From: Turnera subulata
Lineage: Eukaryota; Streptophyta; Magnoliopsida; Malpighiales; Passifloraceae
Direction of reading: 5' to 3'
DNA length: 64,000 nt
Assembly (NCBI GenBank): GCA_028386065.3
Contig: JAKUCV010001444.1
Coordinates: forward strand, 62,001 to 126,000
Made by a program: the position numbers and the translations under genes. Of this stretch, positions 1 through 11,889 are shown in pieces (within the stretch, counting starts at the first letter, position 1; each line of letters starts with the position of its first letter). The notes beneath the pieces were generated by a model that did not search any database, was not told the origin of the DNA, and saw nothing but the letters and a program-made list of their open reading frames with translations.

Positions 1-366
1 TCAGCCCCCATTTCTTTGCCGGAGCCTGACATGTTGGGGCTCTCTTCCGATTCTCTAGATCAGGTCACTGGTTTTGGGTCTTTGGATTCTTCAGTAGAGG
101 ATTTCGGGTTAGAGGGAAGTGGATTCCAGCTGGGCCGAGCTGATCGTCGATGGAAACGCCGTGCTCGGGTGTCTGACTATCACTCTCCACTGGAGACGAG
201 TGTGAAAGACTTGAAGCGAAAGGGTAATATGCATGGGGATGTGGAGATGGTACTCATTGACGAAACGGAGGGGAAGAAGTTAAAGAATTCTAAGGTCTTT
301 TCTTCGTCTACCAATGTTTCTTCTATTCAGGCGGAGGTTGCTCAGCAACCCCGCCAAGCATTATGA
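1..366 (+). pseudogene. LINE ORF1, C-terminal end
   Basis: An open frame running to a TGA at 364-366 is taken as the end of LINE ORF1 because it lies directly in front of the endonuclease ORF. The visible part is hydrophilic and rich in Lys, Arg, Ser and Asp/Glu, with a basic RRWKRRAR patch about 45 residues in. No RRM or CCHC knuckle is visible, and these would normally lie further upstream. Its stop overlaps the ORF2 start: ATG at 363-365 and TGA at 364-366 share bases (ATGA). That suggests coupled termination and re-initiation when the element was active. Confidence 0.6.
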
Positions 367-3300
367 GTTCCTTACGTTGGAATTGTTGTGGCTTGGGGGA
401 TCCACAGGCAGTTTCCTCTCTTTGCAAGTAGATTGTGCTTGAAAATCCCCTACTAGTTTTCCTTTCGGAGACTAGGCTCAAGAAGTTTGAGATGGAAAAA
501 ATCCGCAGGCGTCTGAATTGGGAGGGTATGTTGGTGGTTGAATGTGACGGAGCTGGAAGGCAGCGCACTGGTAGCCTAGCACTCCTTTGGAGGGATACTA
601 TTGATGTAACTCTTCGATCTTTGTCCCTTCATCATATCGATGTCTCGGTCCGAGGCTTGGGGGCTGGGGAGGAGTGGTGATTTACTAGAATATACGGATG
701 GCCTGAACAAACGGAGAAGTGGAGAACGTGGGAGTTGATGAAATGTTTAGGGGAGCAACAAGATTTACCATGGATTTGCGGGGGAGACTTCAATGAAATT
801 TTGTTTTAGTGGGAGAAGAAGGGTAGCAACCCTTGTAATTTCTCCGCCATGCAACAATTCCATGACACTTTAACTGAGCTACAACTGCATGATATGGGTT
901 TTTCGGGGTGCAACTATACATGGGCAAATGGACACACTGATGGGTCCTATATTGAGGAGCGTATTGACCGTATGGTGGCCTCTCATTCTTGGTCCTCTAT
1001 CTTTCCTGATGCTCTTGTGAAGCACTTACCTAGACAAGGATCAGACCATGCTCCTTTGAAGCTGATTTTTGATAGTACACAAGAGTTGTTCAGGAGGAAG
1101 AAGAAGATTTTTTGCTTCGAGCAGGTTTGGCTGATGAATGAGGAGTGTGGTCACACGGTGGATCGAGCCTCGCAGAGTAGTGTTTCGCTGGAACCAGTGG
1201 CTAGAGTCCGAGAAAAAATATCCAGGTGTGGTGGCATGTTATCGGACTGGAGTAAATGTAGTTTTGAGAACATTACTGCAGCTATCAAAGAGAAACGGGA
1301 CCTTCTCGGTAAATTGCATGTGCAGCCGCAGACTGGTTCGACCATTAATCAGACTAAGGAGCTTAATGCGGCACTTGCAGACCTAATTCGGAAGGAAGAA
1401 TTGTTATGGGCACAAAGATCCCGAGTTAATTGGTTACAAGCTGGAGATAATAATACTAGTTTCTTTTTTCACAAAGCTAACCAACGAAAGAGAACTAATA
1501 CAATTACTGGGATTACGAATGCATCCGGAGTTTGGGTTTCCACTCAGACTGATATTTCTAAGGTGTTCCATCAGTTCTTCTCGGAATTATTTTCCTCGGG
1601 CCAGAATTTGATAATGGATCCGGTACTGCAATGCATTCAACCCCGTGTCACTGAAGAGATGCAAAGGACCCTAGACCAACCTTTCACTCGGTCGGAGGTG
1701 TATGAAGCTCTGAAACAGATGCACCCCTCCAAAGCTCCTGGTCCTGATGGTATGTCCCCTTTTCTTTCAAAGATTTTGGGGTATTGTGGGTGATGATGTT
1801 TGTGCTATGGTCCTGAGTGTGCTGAATGATGGGGCTGATCCTTCCTCTCTTAACCATACTTTCGTTACCCTTATCCCAAAAGTCAAATTCCTGGAGAGTT
1901 GCAGCCAGTTTCGACCAATAAGTCTCTGTAATGTAGTCTTTAAATTGATCACCAAGTCGATTGCTAATCGATTAAAGACTATCTTACCGGATATTATTGG
2001 AGAGGAACAAAGTGCCTTCGTCCCTGGCCACCTGATCACTGATAATGCTTTGATTGCTTTCGAGTCTTTCCACTACATGAAGAAGAGGTGTAAGGGCAAG
2101 CATGCTTATATGGGTTTGAAGTTAGACATGAGTAAGGCGTATGATCATGTAGAATGGGATTTCTTAGAAGGGGTTCTATCACGCCTGGGGTTCAGTGCTC
2201 AGTGGACTAATCTTGTGATGAGATGCGTCAGAACGGTGACCTATTCTTTGCTCATAAACAGATGCCCGCAAGATGTTATCACTCCCTCTCGCGGTCTCCG
2301 ACAGGGAGACCCCTTATCACCATATTTATTCCTCTTTTGTGCTGAAGGTCTCTCTGCACTACTAAACAGGGCTAAGGAGAATGGTATTTTACATGGAGTT
2401 CGGGTTTGTCCCAGGGCACCGACGGTCTCCCATCTATTTTTCGCAGACGACAGTATCTTCTTTGCTAGAGCCACGAGGGAAGAAGCTCGCTCCATTGCCT
2501 CTATTCTGCACCAATATGAGCAAGCTTCTGGACAAAAAGTAAACCTAGATAAGTCCGAGGTGTTATTCAGCCAAAATGCATCAGAACAGTTGATATCTTA
2601 GATCCAAGGGGATTTAAACATAAAGGCAGTGGACACTTTTGAGAAATATCTGGGGTTACCAGCTATGGTAAGGAGATCAAAGAAGATCATTTTTGCTTAT
2701 GTGAGAGATCGACTTCTTAAGAAGATGGGACAGTGGAAGGAGAGATTTCTTTCGGAAGCGGGCCATGAGCTCTTCATCAAAGCTATAACCCAATCGGTTC
2801 CGAATTGTGTGATGAGTTGTTTTCTCCTTCCAAGTTCTATTGTTGATGAAATGGAGATACTCATTCAGAAGTTTTGGTGGGGACATAGGGATGGAAAAAG
2901 GAAGATGCACTGGCTAGCCTGGGATAAGTTATGTCGAAGGAAATCTGAGGGTGGTCTGGGATTCCGGTCTTTGGATGCTTTCAATTTAGAGTTGGTCTCT
3001 CGTTCCTGCATCCTCAATTTGCTTCCTCCGCATCTTTGATTCCGGATTGCTCACTGGCTTGGTGGAAGGGGCTTTGGAAGCTCTACATCCCGCCCAAGCT
3101 TCACTCCTTTGCATGGCGCCTATGTACTGATATACTCCCTGTCCGAGCTAACATCGCTTCGAGACTACAAGCCATGGATCCAGTTTGCCCCAGATGTCAT
3201 TCTTCGTCCGAATCGATCCTCCATTTGTTGAGGGATTGTTCTTGGGCAAGGGAGGTATGGCATGCTAGCACTTTAACTGATAATATTTGTACCATTGCTA

Positions 3301-3849
3301 CTGATCAGGTTCATATGTGGCTGCAAACTATCTTTAACAACCATGGCTAGCAAGCTTTTGGTCAGTTCTTAACCATTTATTGGCTTATATGGAAGAGCTG
3401 AAACATGTTGGTCTTCCAAAGTTCAAGCGATAGCCCTCCTCGAATTGTACAGGCGGCGGGATCTTTTCTAGCTGAATACATGGATGCAAATCAGGCCACC
3501 CCGACATCCCAGCCCCGGAGAAGAAATGAAAGATGGCGCCTTCCCTCAACTAATGTTGTGGAGCTGAACACTGACGTGGCCATTCTCCACCAGCGAACTG
3601 TCTTAAGTGCAATTCTGTGTAGTTGGACCGGTGAGGTTCTGGCTATGGCAATCAAACAAATTCCGGCACAGATGGAGCCGTCAGTGGGAGAAGCTAGTGC
3701 TGCTAGATTTGGATTGTGGCTTGCAAGGGAGATGCAGGTTGATCGGATACTCTTAGAGATGGATTCGCTAACTGTGATTCACGGCATTCAAGCCCACCAT
3801 TCACCCAACAGCCCCTGGGCAAAGTCATTACTGATTTACTCTCTATTTG

Positions 3850-6012
3850 ATTGTCTTTCAGTTCTTTTAGTTCACAATACATTCCACGTAGTGGTGATGC
3901 CCCTCCTATTTCACATATGTTTTTTGCAGATGATTTGGTTCTCTTTGCTGAGGCTTCCATTCAACAAGCTCAGGTCGTCCTACAGTGCCTTGATGTTTTC
4001 TGTTCTAGTTCGGGCCAGAAAGTTAGCAAAGATAAATCTAAAGTTTTTTTCTCCAAGAAATTTTCCCCTTCTCTTGCAGCAGCTATAAGTTCCATGTTGG
4101 AAATCTCTCAGACTGATAATCTTGGTATGTACTTGGGCACTCCATTAATACATGGTCGTGTTACCAATGAGACCTTTCGGCATATCACAGAGAAGGTGGA
4201 ATCTCGTTTAGCAGGATGGAAGACAAAATGTCTTTCATTTGCCGGGCGACTCACTCTTGCCCAATCCGTCATACAGTCCATTCCATCATATTCGATGCAA
4301 GCGTTTCCATTACCGGTTGGGATGTGCGATGATATTGACAGGAAGACTCGTCAATTCCTTTAGGGTGCTTCTGAGGGATCAAGGAAAATGGCTAGGGTAT
4401 CATGGGCGAAGGTCAGTGAACCAAAGGATGCTGGCGGTTTGGGTTTGAGACGCATGCGGCAGGCCAATGAGGCATTTTTGGCCAAACTAGCTTGGGGTCT
4501 CATTACCCGCCCGGATGCATTATGGGTTAGGTTGTTGCGTGCAAAGTATGGAACTGGCTCTTTCATGGTTCCGGTTGTCCAGGAACGCACTACTGCTTCT
4601 CTAATCTGGCGGGGTATTTGTCGTGCATGGCCATTAGTCCAATGTAGTTTGAGTTGGATTTTGGGTGATGGCCGTTCAATCAGTTTTTGGAGGGATGCAT
4701 GGATCCCTGGTACTGGTGCATTAGTTTCAGTTGAGAATCTTCACACTCCGGAGGACATCACGAGCTTGGCAGTGGCGGATTTTATTGATCAATCTGGTTG
4801 TTGGGATTGGGTACGCTTATGTGCACTTCTGCCGCCTTCCATATTAGCAAACATATCGGCTATTCCTCCACCAAGCACCTCTCAATATCCTGATCAGGTC
4901 TTTTGGGAAGGTACTTCCACAGGTGAATGTACGGTACGTTTGGCTTATAAGTGTACTGCGCCCCCACTTGTTGACTCTAATCGTAGACCTTTGTGGAAAA
5001 CCCTGTGGAAGTGGAAAGGTCTGCCTCGAGCTAAAACCTTCCTATGGCAAGTTGTGCATGATGCTGTGCTTACTAATGAAATTCGTGTTCATCGGCATCT
5101 TGCTACTGATGCTAAATGTCCAAGGTGTCAGAATGCTCATGAATCTATAATCCATGCTGTTCGGGACTGTTTTGGAGCTAAACTGGTGTGGCAGCAAATT
5201 CTCCAGCCACGGATGTGGCATGAGTTTTTCATTTGTGATCGGGATACCTGGCTGTACAGGGGATTGAGGGGTGAGTTTCTTTATGTCTCTCAGCTGCCCT
5301 CTTCTATACTCTTTGGTATGACAGTTTGGCTCCTTTGGAAGTGGAGGAACGAATTTGTTTTTGACATATCGCCACGGCCCCCGGATATTGTCTTATCTAC
5401 CATCTTACGATATGTCAAGGAGATTGTGTTGGAGTGTTCGCTGCAGGAAGGTGATGGGGATGCCTTTAATCAGGGGCTCTGGGATTCTCCTCCTCCGGGG
5501 TGGGTGAAGGTAAACGTAGATGCTACTGTGGCTTTGCACGGTACTGCTGCAGCTGTTGGTGGTGTGTTACGGTCCAGTGCTGGCGAATGGGTAGCAGGCT
5601 ATTCTCGACGGATGCCCTCGTCTTCCGTCTTCCTTGCCGAAGCAGGTGCAATTCTTGCTGGCCTGGAAGTGGCTGAGTCCATGCACATACAACGTTTGAT
5701 TGTTGAATCTGATAGTAGTGAGGTTGTTGAAGTCATTACAGGCCAACTGCCTAGTCGACTCTCTGCTCACCCGACCATATGTCAAATTCATGCAATTATT
5801 GGTAGATTTCAGTGTGTTCGTCTGCAATATTGCTTTCGGGAGGCTAACCAAGTGGCTGATGCATTGGCCAAATCTGCACTGTCTGGTGATGAGGAACTTC
5901 ATTTATTTCATGATATTCCAAAGTTTCTTTTGCCTAGTTTATCTGTTGATCTTCGTTTTCTTGGACACAATGTAATGTAATACATCTAGGCTCTCTTTGT
6001 AACCAAAAAAAA
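3850..6012 (+). mobile_element. 5'-truncated L1 LINE nested in the older LINE
   Basis: A second LINE starts within the RT domain, shortly before its FADD motif. It runs to a 3' UTR ending in eight A residues at 6005-6012. 5' truncation and a poly-A end are normal for target-primed insertion. The left junction is placed only to within about 40 bases, and I could not find a clean target-site duplication. The low number of lesions compared with the surrounding LINE fits a younger age. Confidence 0.8.
3851..5980 (+). pseudogene. LINE ORF2 fragment (RT end, zf-RVT, RNase H), one stop
   Basis: The frame reads from RT motif C (ISHMFFADDLVLFAE) through the thumb and connection region (YLGTPLIHGR, AGWKTKCLSFAGRLTLAQSV) to a zinc-binding block of the zf-RVT type (CPRCQNAHESIIH). 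It ends in an RNase H domain. The RNase H acidic residues are visible in order: VNVDAT, LAEAGAI, VESDSSE and NQVADALAK. The only break is TAG at 4361-4363, where related LINEs usually have Trp (FLWG); a single TGG-to-TAG change would explain it. The rest, 4388-5980, is open for 530 codons. The endonuclease and the front of the RT were never copied in, so the product is non-functional. Confidence 0.88.
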
Positions 6013-6168
6013 TAAGGCGGCACATTTGCTTTGTCATTTAGATTCCTTCACAAATATGGAACAGTCTGGTTTGATCATTTCCCCGCAGTGGTTGTGGAGC
6101 AAATTTCTCATGATGTAAATTTTATTCGCAGTGAATAGAATTTAATATCGGTTATCCTAAAAAAAAAA

Positions 6169-8809
6169 GAAATCAAATTATCCTTGATATTTTATTGCAA
6201 CAATAGATATTTTTTTAATCTATCTCTTTTTTAATTATTTTTTATGAATAATTGAAATTAAATTATAACAAGAATAACATCTATGAAATAGAATAATCAT
6301 GAAAATAATAAACACAAGAATACATGACAGATATATTTCTAATTTATTGTAAATAATAACTATAGAGAAAAAAATCGAAGAACAGTTGAATAGTTAATGA
6401 AAACTACAAAAAAAAATAATAATGGGAAAAAATTATCATAAGAATTCATGACTGATATATTTTTATTTTATTATCAACAATAATTATGAAGAAAAAAATT
6501 GAAGTATTGTCAAATAATTAACGGGAACTGCCAACATGAACAACGACTGCAAAAAGTAATAATATAATTTAATATTTCTAATTTATTGTAAATAATAACT
6601 ATAGAGAAAAAAATCGAAGAACAGTTGAATGGTTAATGAAAACTAAAAAAAAATAATAATAGGAAAAAATTATCATAAGAATTCATGACTGATATATTTT
6701 TATTTTATTATCAACAATAATTATGAAGAAAAAAATTGAAGTATTGTCAAATAATTAACGGGAACTGCCAACATGAACAACGACTACAAAAAGTAATAAT
6801 ATAATTTAATAATCTGATTCAATAATCATATAATTTAAAAATTAAAATTATATAATTTAGAATATTAACAAAATGATAAATATTATTAACAATAATTGAT
6901 TTATAAATTCCTAGCTAATGCTAAAATTAATTATAAATAATGCATATGCGTTTGTCTAAAATATCAAGAAATTCTTTGTTTAGATTATACATAAATTCTT
7001 CTTAAAAAAATTATTAATATATTAACTTTTATTTATATTTTCTAAACAACTATATGGAAATACAAAGGACAATAATTATTGAAAAATAATAGAACAATAA
7101 CGAAGAACTGCGGAAGAGTAATAAAAAACTACGAACAGGAATTACAACAGCGAAAAAGAATAATCATAGAGAATAATAATTATAAGAACCCACGACATAT
7201 ATTTTTTAAGTAATTTATTATCAATAATAAATAAATAAAAAATTGATTTTTAAATCTTGATTCTAATATAAAAATCAATTCTAAATAATTTGTATCCATT
7301 TGTTCAAATTATCAAAAAAAATCATTTTTTAAATTATATATAAGTTCTTCTCAAGTTAATGATTGATGTATAAATCTTTATTTATATTTTCTCAATGGCT
7401 ACAAAGAATTAAAAAAATATAATATTTGAAAAAATACTAGAAATGTGAAGAAGAGCATTCGAAGAGTAAGCGAAAACTACAAAAATGAACAACGTCTACG
7501 AAAAAAAGTAATCATAGAAAATATTCAATTTATAAATTCTATTCTATTACAAAAATAAATTCTAAACAATTTTGTTTATCTATATTATGAAAAAAAAATT
7601 GTCTACATTGAATACAAATCCTTCTCAAGAAAATGAATGATGTTTGAGCCTTTATTTATATTTTCTCAACAACTACCAAGTATTAAGAAGAATAATAATT
7701 ATTGAAAAATAATAAAACTATGAAGAAGAACAACTGAAGAGTCAGCGAAAACAATGAACTAGAATAACGTCTATCAAAAAGAATAATCATGGAGAAAAAA
7801 TGTCACAAGATCTCATGGTAGATGTGTTTAAAATTTATTATCAATAAGATCTACAGTGAATAGAGATCGAAGAACAGTTGATTTCAGAACAAAAACTAGG
7901 AACAAGAACAATGACTAAGAAAAAAATATTAATAGAAAATAATAATATAACTTAATAATCCACTTTATTAATAATATACTTTAATAATAAAAGTTATATA
8001 ATTTAGAATATCAAAATATTTCCAAATATCATTAACAATAATCGATTTATAAATTCTTATTCTAATACAAAAATTACTTCTAAATAATTCATTTGTCTAT
8101 ATTATGAAAAAATCTTTATGTATATTGTATATAAGCCCTTATCAAGATAATTATTAATATATAAGCATTTATTTTTTTTTCTCAACAAAAATAAAAAATT
8201 ACGAAGAACAATAATTATTAAAAATAATAGAACTATGAAGAAGAACAACCAAAAAATCAGCAAAAATCATTAAAAAAATAGCATTTACAATTAAGAATAA
8301 CCATGAAGAGCAATATTCACAAGACCTCATAGCATATTTATTTGTAATTTATTATCAAGAAGAACTATGGAGAAAAAGAGTCGAGTAGTCAACGAGAATA
8401 ACGAACAAGAAAAATGACTAATAACGTAAAAAAAAATTATCATAGGAATTCAAGACTAAGACTTTGAAGTTTATTGTTAACAAGAATTATGAAGAAGAAA
8501 AATTGAAGTACAGCCCAACAGTTAATGTAAACTACCAAAAATAACAATGACCACGAAAAGGAATAATAATAAAATTTAATAATCTTCTTCATTAATAATA
8601 TAATTTTTAATGATTAAAATGATTTAATTTAAAATATCAATGAATTGAAAAATATCATTAACAATAAATCCTATTTTACTACATAAATTAATTATAAATA
8701 ATAAAATTTATATAACAAAATTTTGTTTTCATTATATATAAATTCTTCTAATGATTAAACTATAACACGTGATTTAGAAAATATAATACTCACGTGCTGA
8801 AAAAACTAG
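6169..8809. mobile_element. AT-rich Helitron-derived block A
   Basis: A gene-free, extremely AT-rich stretch built of recurring phrases such as 'aagaacaataattattg', 'gaacaacgactac' and 'ttataaattc'. The same phrases recur at 13010-13710, 17155-17239 and 24791-25720, tying these blocks to one family. It ends in a CACGTG-rich segment followed by CTAG|T, like a Helitron 3' terminus. No coding sequence is visible. Assignment to a Helitron rests on the shared 3' end and on the Rep fragment in the neighbouring block. Confidence 0.5.
6334..6811. repeat. Tandem duplication, two units of 239 bp
   Basis: Both units begin TATTTCTAATTTATTG (6334 and 6573) and run through near-identical AT-rich sequence to an AATATAATTTAATA phrase. 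Differences are a few single bases and homopolymer length changes. Confidence 0.85.
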
Positions 8810-8810
8810 T
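8763..8810 (+). other. Helitron 3'-terminus-like sequence, copy 1
   Basis: The pattern CACGTGATTTAGAAAATATA, then CACGTG, then CTAG (8806-8809) followed by T is closely matched by the segment at 25723-25782. CTRR next to a T is the usual Helitron 3' boundary. The short CACGTG stem is weaker than a typical Helitron terminal hairpin. Confidence 0.5.
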
Positions 8811-8893
8811 ACTATATAAAAGCACCAACTCTAGAAAAGCCGGCAAATTGACCCCATTACCCCTCATTAATTAAAATTGACCCAACTACCCCT

Positions 8894-10676
8894 TGTTGGC
8901 CTAAGGTCGGATTAGCATGTGCTTTGTGTTAATTATTTTTCTATAATCTTGATTAAGCACACTAACCGAGGTACTTGATTATGTATGGATTAGTAGTTGA
9001 TTTAGTTTTAATCTTATGTCTTAATCCTCTTTATACCTAGCTATGTTTTGATGCTAACAAACTTTGAAATTTCAGATTTGTATATTCAACTTAGCATGCA
9101 TGTGATATTGTGGGAGTTTGAAGTTAGTGGGATTGGTATGTGTGTTAGTTTATTGGGTTTAACACTTGAGATGTCACTTTCATGGACCATGGACTACATT
9201 TATTATCTTACAACTTTGAGGCAATTGTTAGAGATGCTCCCATGATCTATAAAATTGAAACCTAGCTTGATTCAACTCAGAAAATGTTTGTTTAGTGTTC
9301 TGGGTAGGTTTCACAACGGATGTATTTAAATATGACAAACCTAGGATCATCAAACCTAAGTGTCTGTCCAGCATGTGCTGATCATCTTGCATTTTGGGAC
9401 CACTTGTTGAAGATGCTCTCTAACTCTATAAACTCGGTACATAGCTTATGTTGAATCTGCAGGAACCTGTTTAAAGATCTAGAAAGCTTCCATAACAGCT
9501 CATGTTGATTCAGTCCAACCTAGGAGTATCAAACTTAGGAGTCTGCTAAGCATGTGCAGACCACTTTCTGGAAAACAGATACATTTACGATTTGGCGCCA
9601 ACGATGCCAAATCTCGAGGTAGCAGACAGTGACAAGTGATTGATGAAAGTTGGCTTGCCTTGATCTTTGTGTTAAGCTAACCTACTACTAAGAAGTCAAA
9701 AGAACCTAGTACTTTATCATTTCTGCAGTCTGACCATCCTGATTAAAGACATCACAACGGATCCCTAAATCAGATGGAATCAATCATTTGGGTCCAACCT
9801 AGGACTTGGCTAAACATGAGCAGACTTGTCAAATGAATGGCATGATTCAGACCAAAGCGTGAAAGCAACCATAGGGAGATTTGAATGTTGCCACTCTGGT
9901 CTCAGTCAAAACGAAACAGCTGTCTGCTGAGAGTGACACATACAACCGTTTGAATTTCTTGGAAAGGCCTATCCTATTATGTCTCTATAAAAGGCTGATG
10001 ACTCCATGAAGAACAACAGAGCTGCCAATGGAGAAAGAAATGAGAATTTAGCAGCAGCTCTCCTCCTAAGCTTGAGAGTGTTCATAGATCTTTCCTTGTG
10101 CATTACTTGTAAATCTCTTGAGTGAGTCACTCATGAAGATATCTTGAGAGAAGGTTATATCTTAGACAAGCTTATGAGTGCTTTATGTTGATTAGTGATA
10201 AGCAAAGTTAGGATTAGCTTTGAGAGAAGGTTTGCAAGTTGCACCTTAGAAAAACTTGTGAGAGATAGGCTTTGTTGGTTTAACCTATGAAGAAACCAAT
10301 TGAGTGAGGTAGGATAGGGGATATCTTACTGGGGAACTAAGAGCAAAGCTTGGATTAGCTTTGTGGGTATGGGAGGTTAGAGGTTAGTCTAGGTAAAACC
10401 TTGTATTATAGGTTATTGGTTGATCCCGTAAAAACCAAGGTTAGTGAAGGTTAGAAATCTCAAGGTGGACTCCTTGAGTAGTGGAGGTAGTCCTGTATGG
10501 CGAACCACTATAAATTCTTTGTGCCAATATCTCTAACCCTCTCCTTAATTGTGCTTTAGTTGTGTTCATAATTTTCCAAATTTAGATACAAAGTCGATTT
10601 GGCATCAGTGACGCCAAATCGGTGATTAAGCAAAAAATGGCTAATTCACCCCCCTCTTAGCCACTTTGGACCTACA
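8894..10676 (+). mobile_element. Solo LTR, 1,783 bp, target duplication CCCCT
   Basis: The segment starts TGTTGG and ends CCTACA. It is flanked by identical 5-bp sequences CCCCT at 8889-8893 and 10677-10681, as expected for an LTR-retrotransposon insertion. The end contains AATTCACCCCCCTCTTAGCC, a phrase I associate with LTR ends of Sirevirus-type Ty1/copia elements (from memory, not searched). No second LTR and no internal region are present, so unequal recombination probably removed the rest. A TATA box at 9986 sets the plus orientation. Confidence 0.85.
9986..9992 (+). promoter_or_regulatory. TATA box of the solo LTR
   Basis: TATAAAA lies about 1.1 kb into the 1.78-kb LTR, where a U3 promoter would be expected. 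It is followed by sequence free of long ORFs. It supports plus-strand orientation of the LTR. Confidence 0.55.
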
Positions 10677-10739
10677 CCCCTACTTATTTATTATTATTAT
10701 TGAAGATTACAAAATTATTATTACTGAAGGAGAAAAAAA

Positions 10740-11770
10740 AACATGGCGGCCTGAGAAAAAAAAGTGGTATTCAAAGAGAAAAAAAAAACGGTTGCGTAAC
10801 AAAGTATGTATACTTTTCCAGCAGATCATGTCCTGATCTTCTGGGAAAAAAGTATTAAATTAACTTCAACTGCTTCTATCAGTTATGGAAGCAAAATCTT
10901 ATATATTTGAAGAACTTTATCTGTTAATGAACCTGACTTCAAACAAATTGCTCAAGACTGCTCTGCTTTTCCAATCCATATTATTGGTCTGCACAATCAT
11001 AAAAAAGTTTTATACTTATGTTGATCAAACTTTGAGTTCGACTCTCACTTTTGTAGAAAGTGAAGATGAGTGAAGATGATCTTCTTCCTAACATTTCAAG
11101 CTCCATTCGAAGTTTGTGTAAATATACTTATTTATTATTGTTATTGAAGATTAACAAATTATTGAAGGAAAAAAAATATGGCGGCCTGAAGAAAAAAAAA
11201 AGCGGTTGCGTAACAAAGGAAAAAAACATGGCGGCTTGAAACAGAAAATTGATATTGAAAGAGAATTGATCAGTTGTGCTTGAGGATTGATATTCAAAGA
11301 GAAAAAAAAAAAAAAACAGTTGCCTAACAAAGTATGTATACTTTTTCAGAGAATTGATATTCAAAGAGAATTGATGAGTTGTGCTTGAGAAGTGATATTC
11401 AAAGAGAAAAAAAAAACGGTTGCCTAAAAATATATGTATACTTTTCCAGAGAATTGATTTTCAAAGAGGATTGTTCAGTTGTGCTTGAGAATTGATATTC
11501 GAAGAGAAAAAAAAAACGGTTGCGGTGAGTGTATGTATATATACTTTTCCAGAGAATTGATATTCAAAGAGAATTGATGAGTTGTGCTTGAGAAGTGATA
11601 TATATTCAAAGAGAAAAAAAAAGGTTGCCTAAAAAAGTACGTATACTTTTCCAGAGAATTAATTTTCAAAGAGGATTGTTTAATTGTGCTTGAGAATTGA
11701 TATTCAAAGAGAAAAAAAAAAGAAAAAAGCGGTTGCAGTGAGTGCATGTATATATACTTTTCTAGAGAAT
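10740..11770. repeat. Degenerate tandem array in Helitron B
   Basis: Irregular units of about 100-150 bp repeat the phrases TTGATATTCAAAGAGAA, AAAAAAACGGTTGCCTAA, GTATGTATACTTTTCCAGAG and GTTGTGCTTGAGAA. The array ends just before the Rep-like sequence. A-runs and a recurring CGGTTGC core mark each unit. Short ORFs in it are by-products of the repeats. Confidence 0.75.
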
Positions 11771-11889
11771 TGATATTGAGCAGTTGTGTGCTTCCATTGA
11801 ACAATTTGCTGCTGGCATTGATACAACCAAAAAGGTACTTTCATTATTTCTTCTCATGCATTAACTTGGTGGGTTTAAACAGTATTTTT

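Larger units (their letters stand above)
363..6137 (+). pseudogene. LINE ORF2 (endonuclease, RT, RNase H), many lesions
   Basis: The frame opening at 363 reads MSSLRWNCCGLG, the start of an apurinic-type endonuclease. A GDFNE motif follows near 785, and GSDHAPL near 1040 closes that domain. Reverse transcriptase motifs run from about 1730: FRPISLCN, KLDMSKAYDHVEW, RGLRQGDPLSP and the catalytic FADD near 2445. A CPRC zinc-knuckle-like block lies at about 3185, and part of an RNase H at 3540-3800. The rest of the RNase H (KYGTVWFDHFPAVV) is found at about 6045-6137, after the nested LINE. Lesions are in-frame stops at 429, 678, 807, 2599 and 3348, a frameshift near 1760-1790, and a frameshift with an internal deletion near 3037. 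It cannot encode a working protein. Confidence 0.88.
1..6168 (+). mobile_element. L1-type LINE, older copy, split by a second LINE
   Basis: A non-LTR retrotransposon of the plant L1 type enters from the left edge of the window. In order it shows the end of ORF1, an endonuclease, a reverse transcriptase, a zinc-knuckle region and an RNase H tail. It ends with a short 3' UTR and an A-run at 6159-6168. A younger LINE occupies about 3850-6012. Coding sequence that fits the missing C-terminus of the older RNase H resumes just after it (6016-6137). The 5' end and its target-site duplication lie outside the window. Confidence 0.85.

Noticed and set aside
10885..11073. 62-codon ORF before the Helitron tandem array
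   Set aside because: Short, no motif, and not in frame or order with the Rep fragments.
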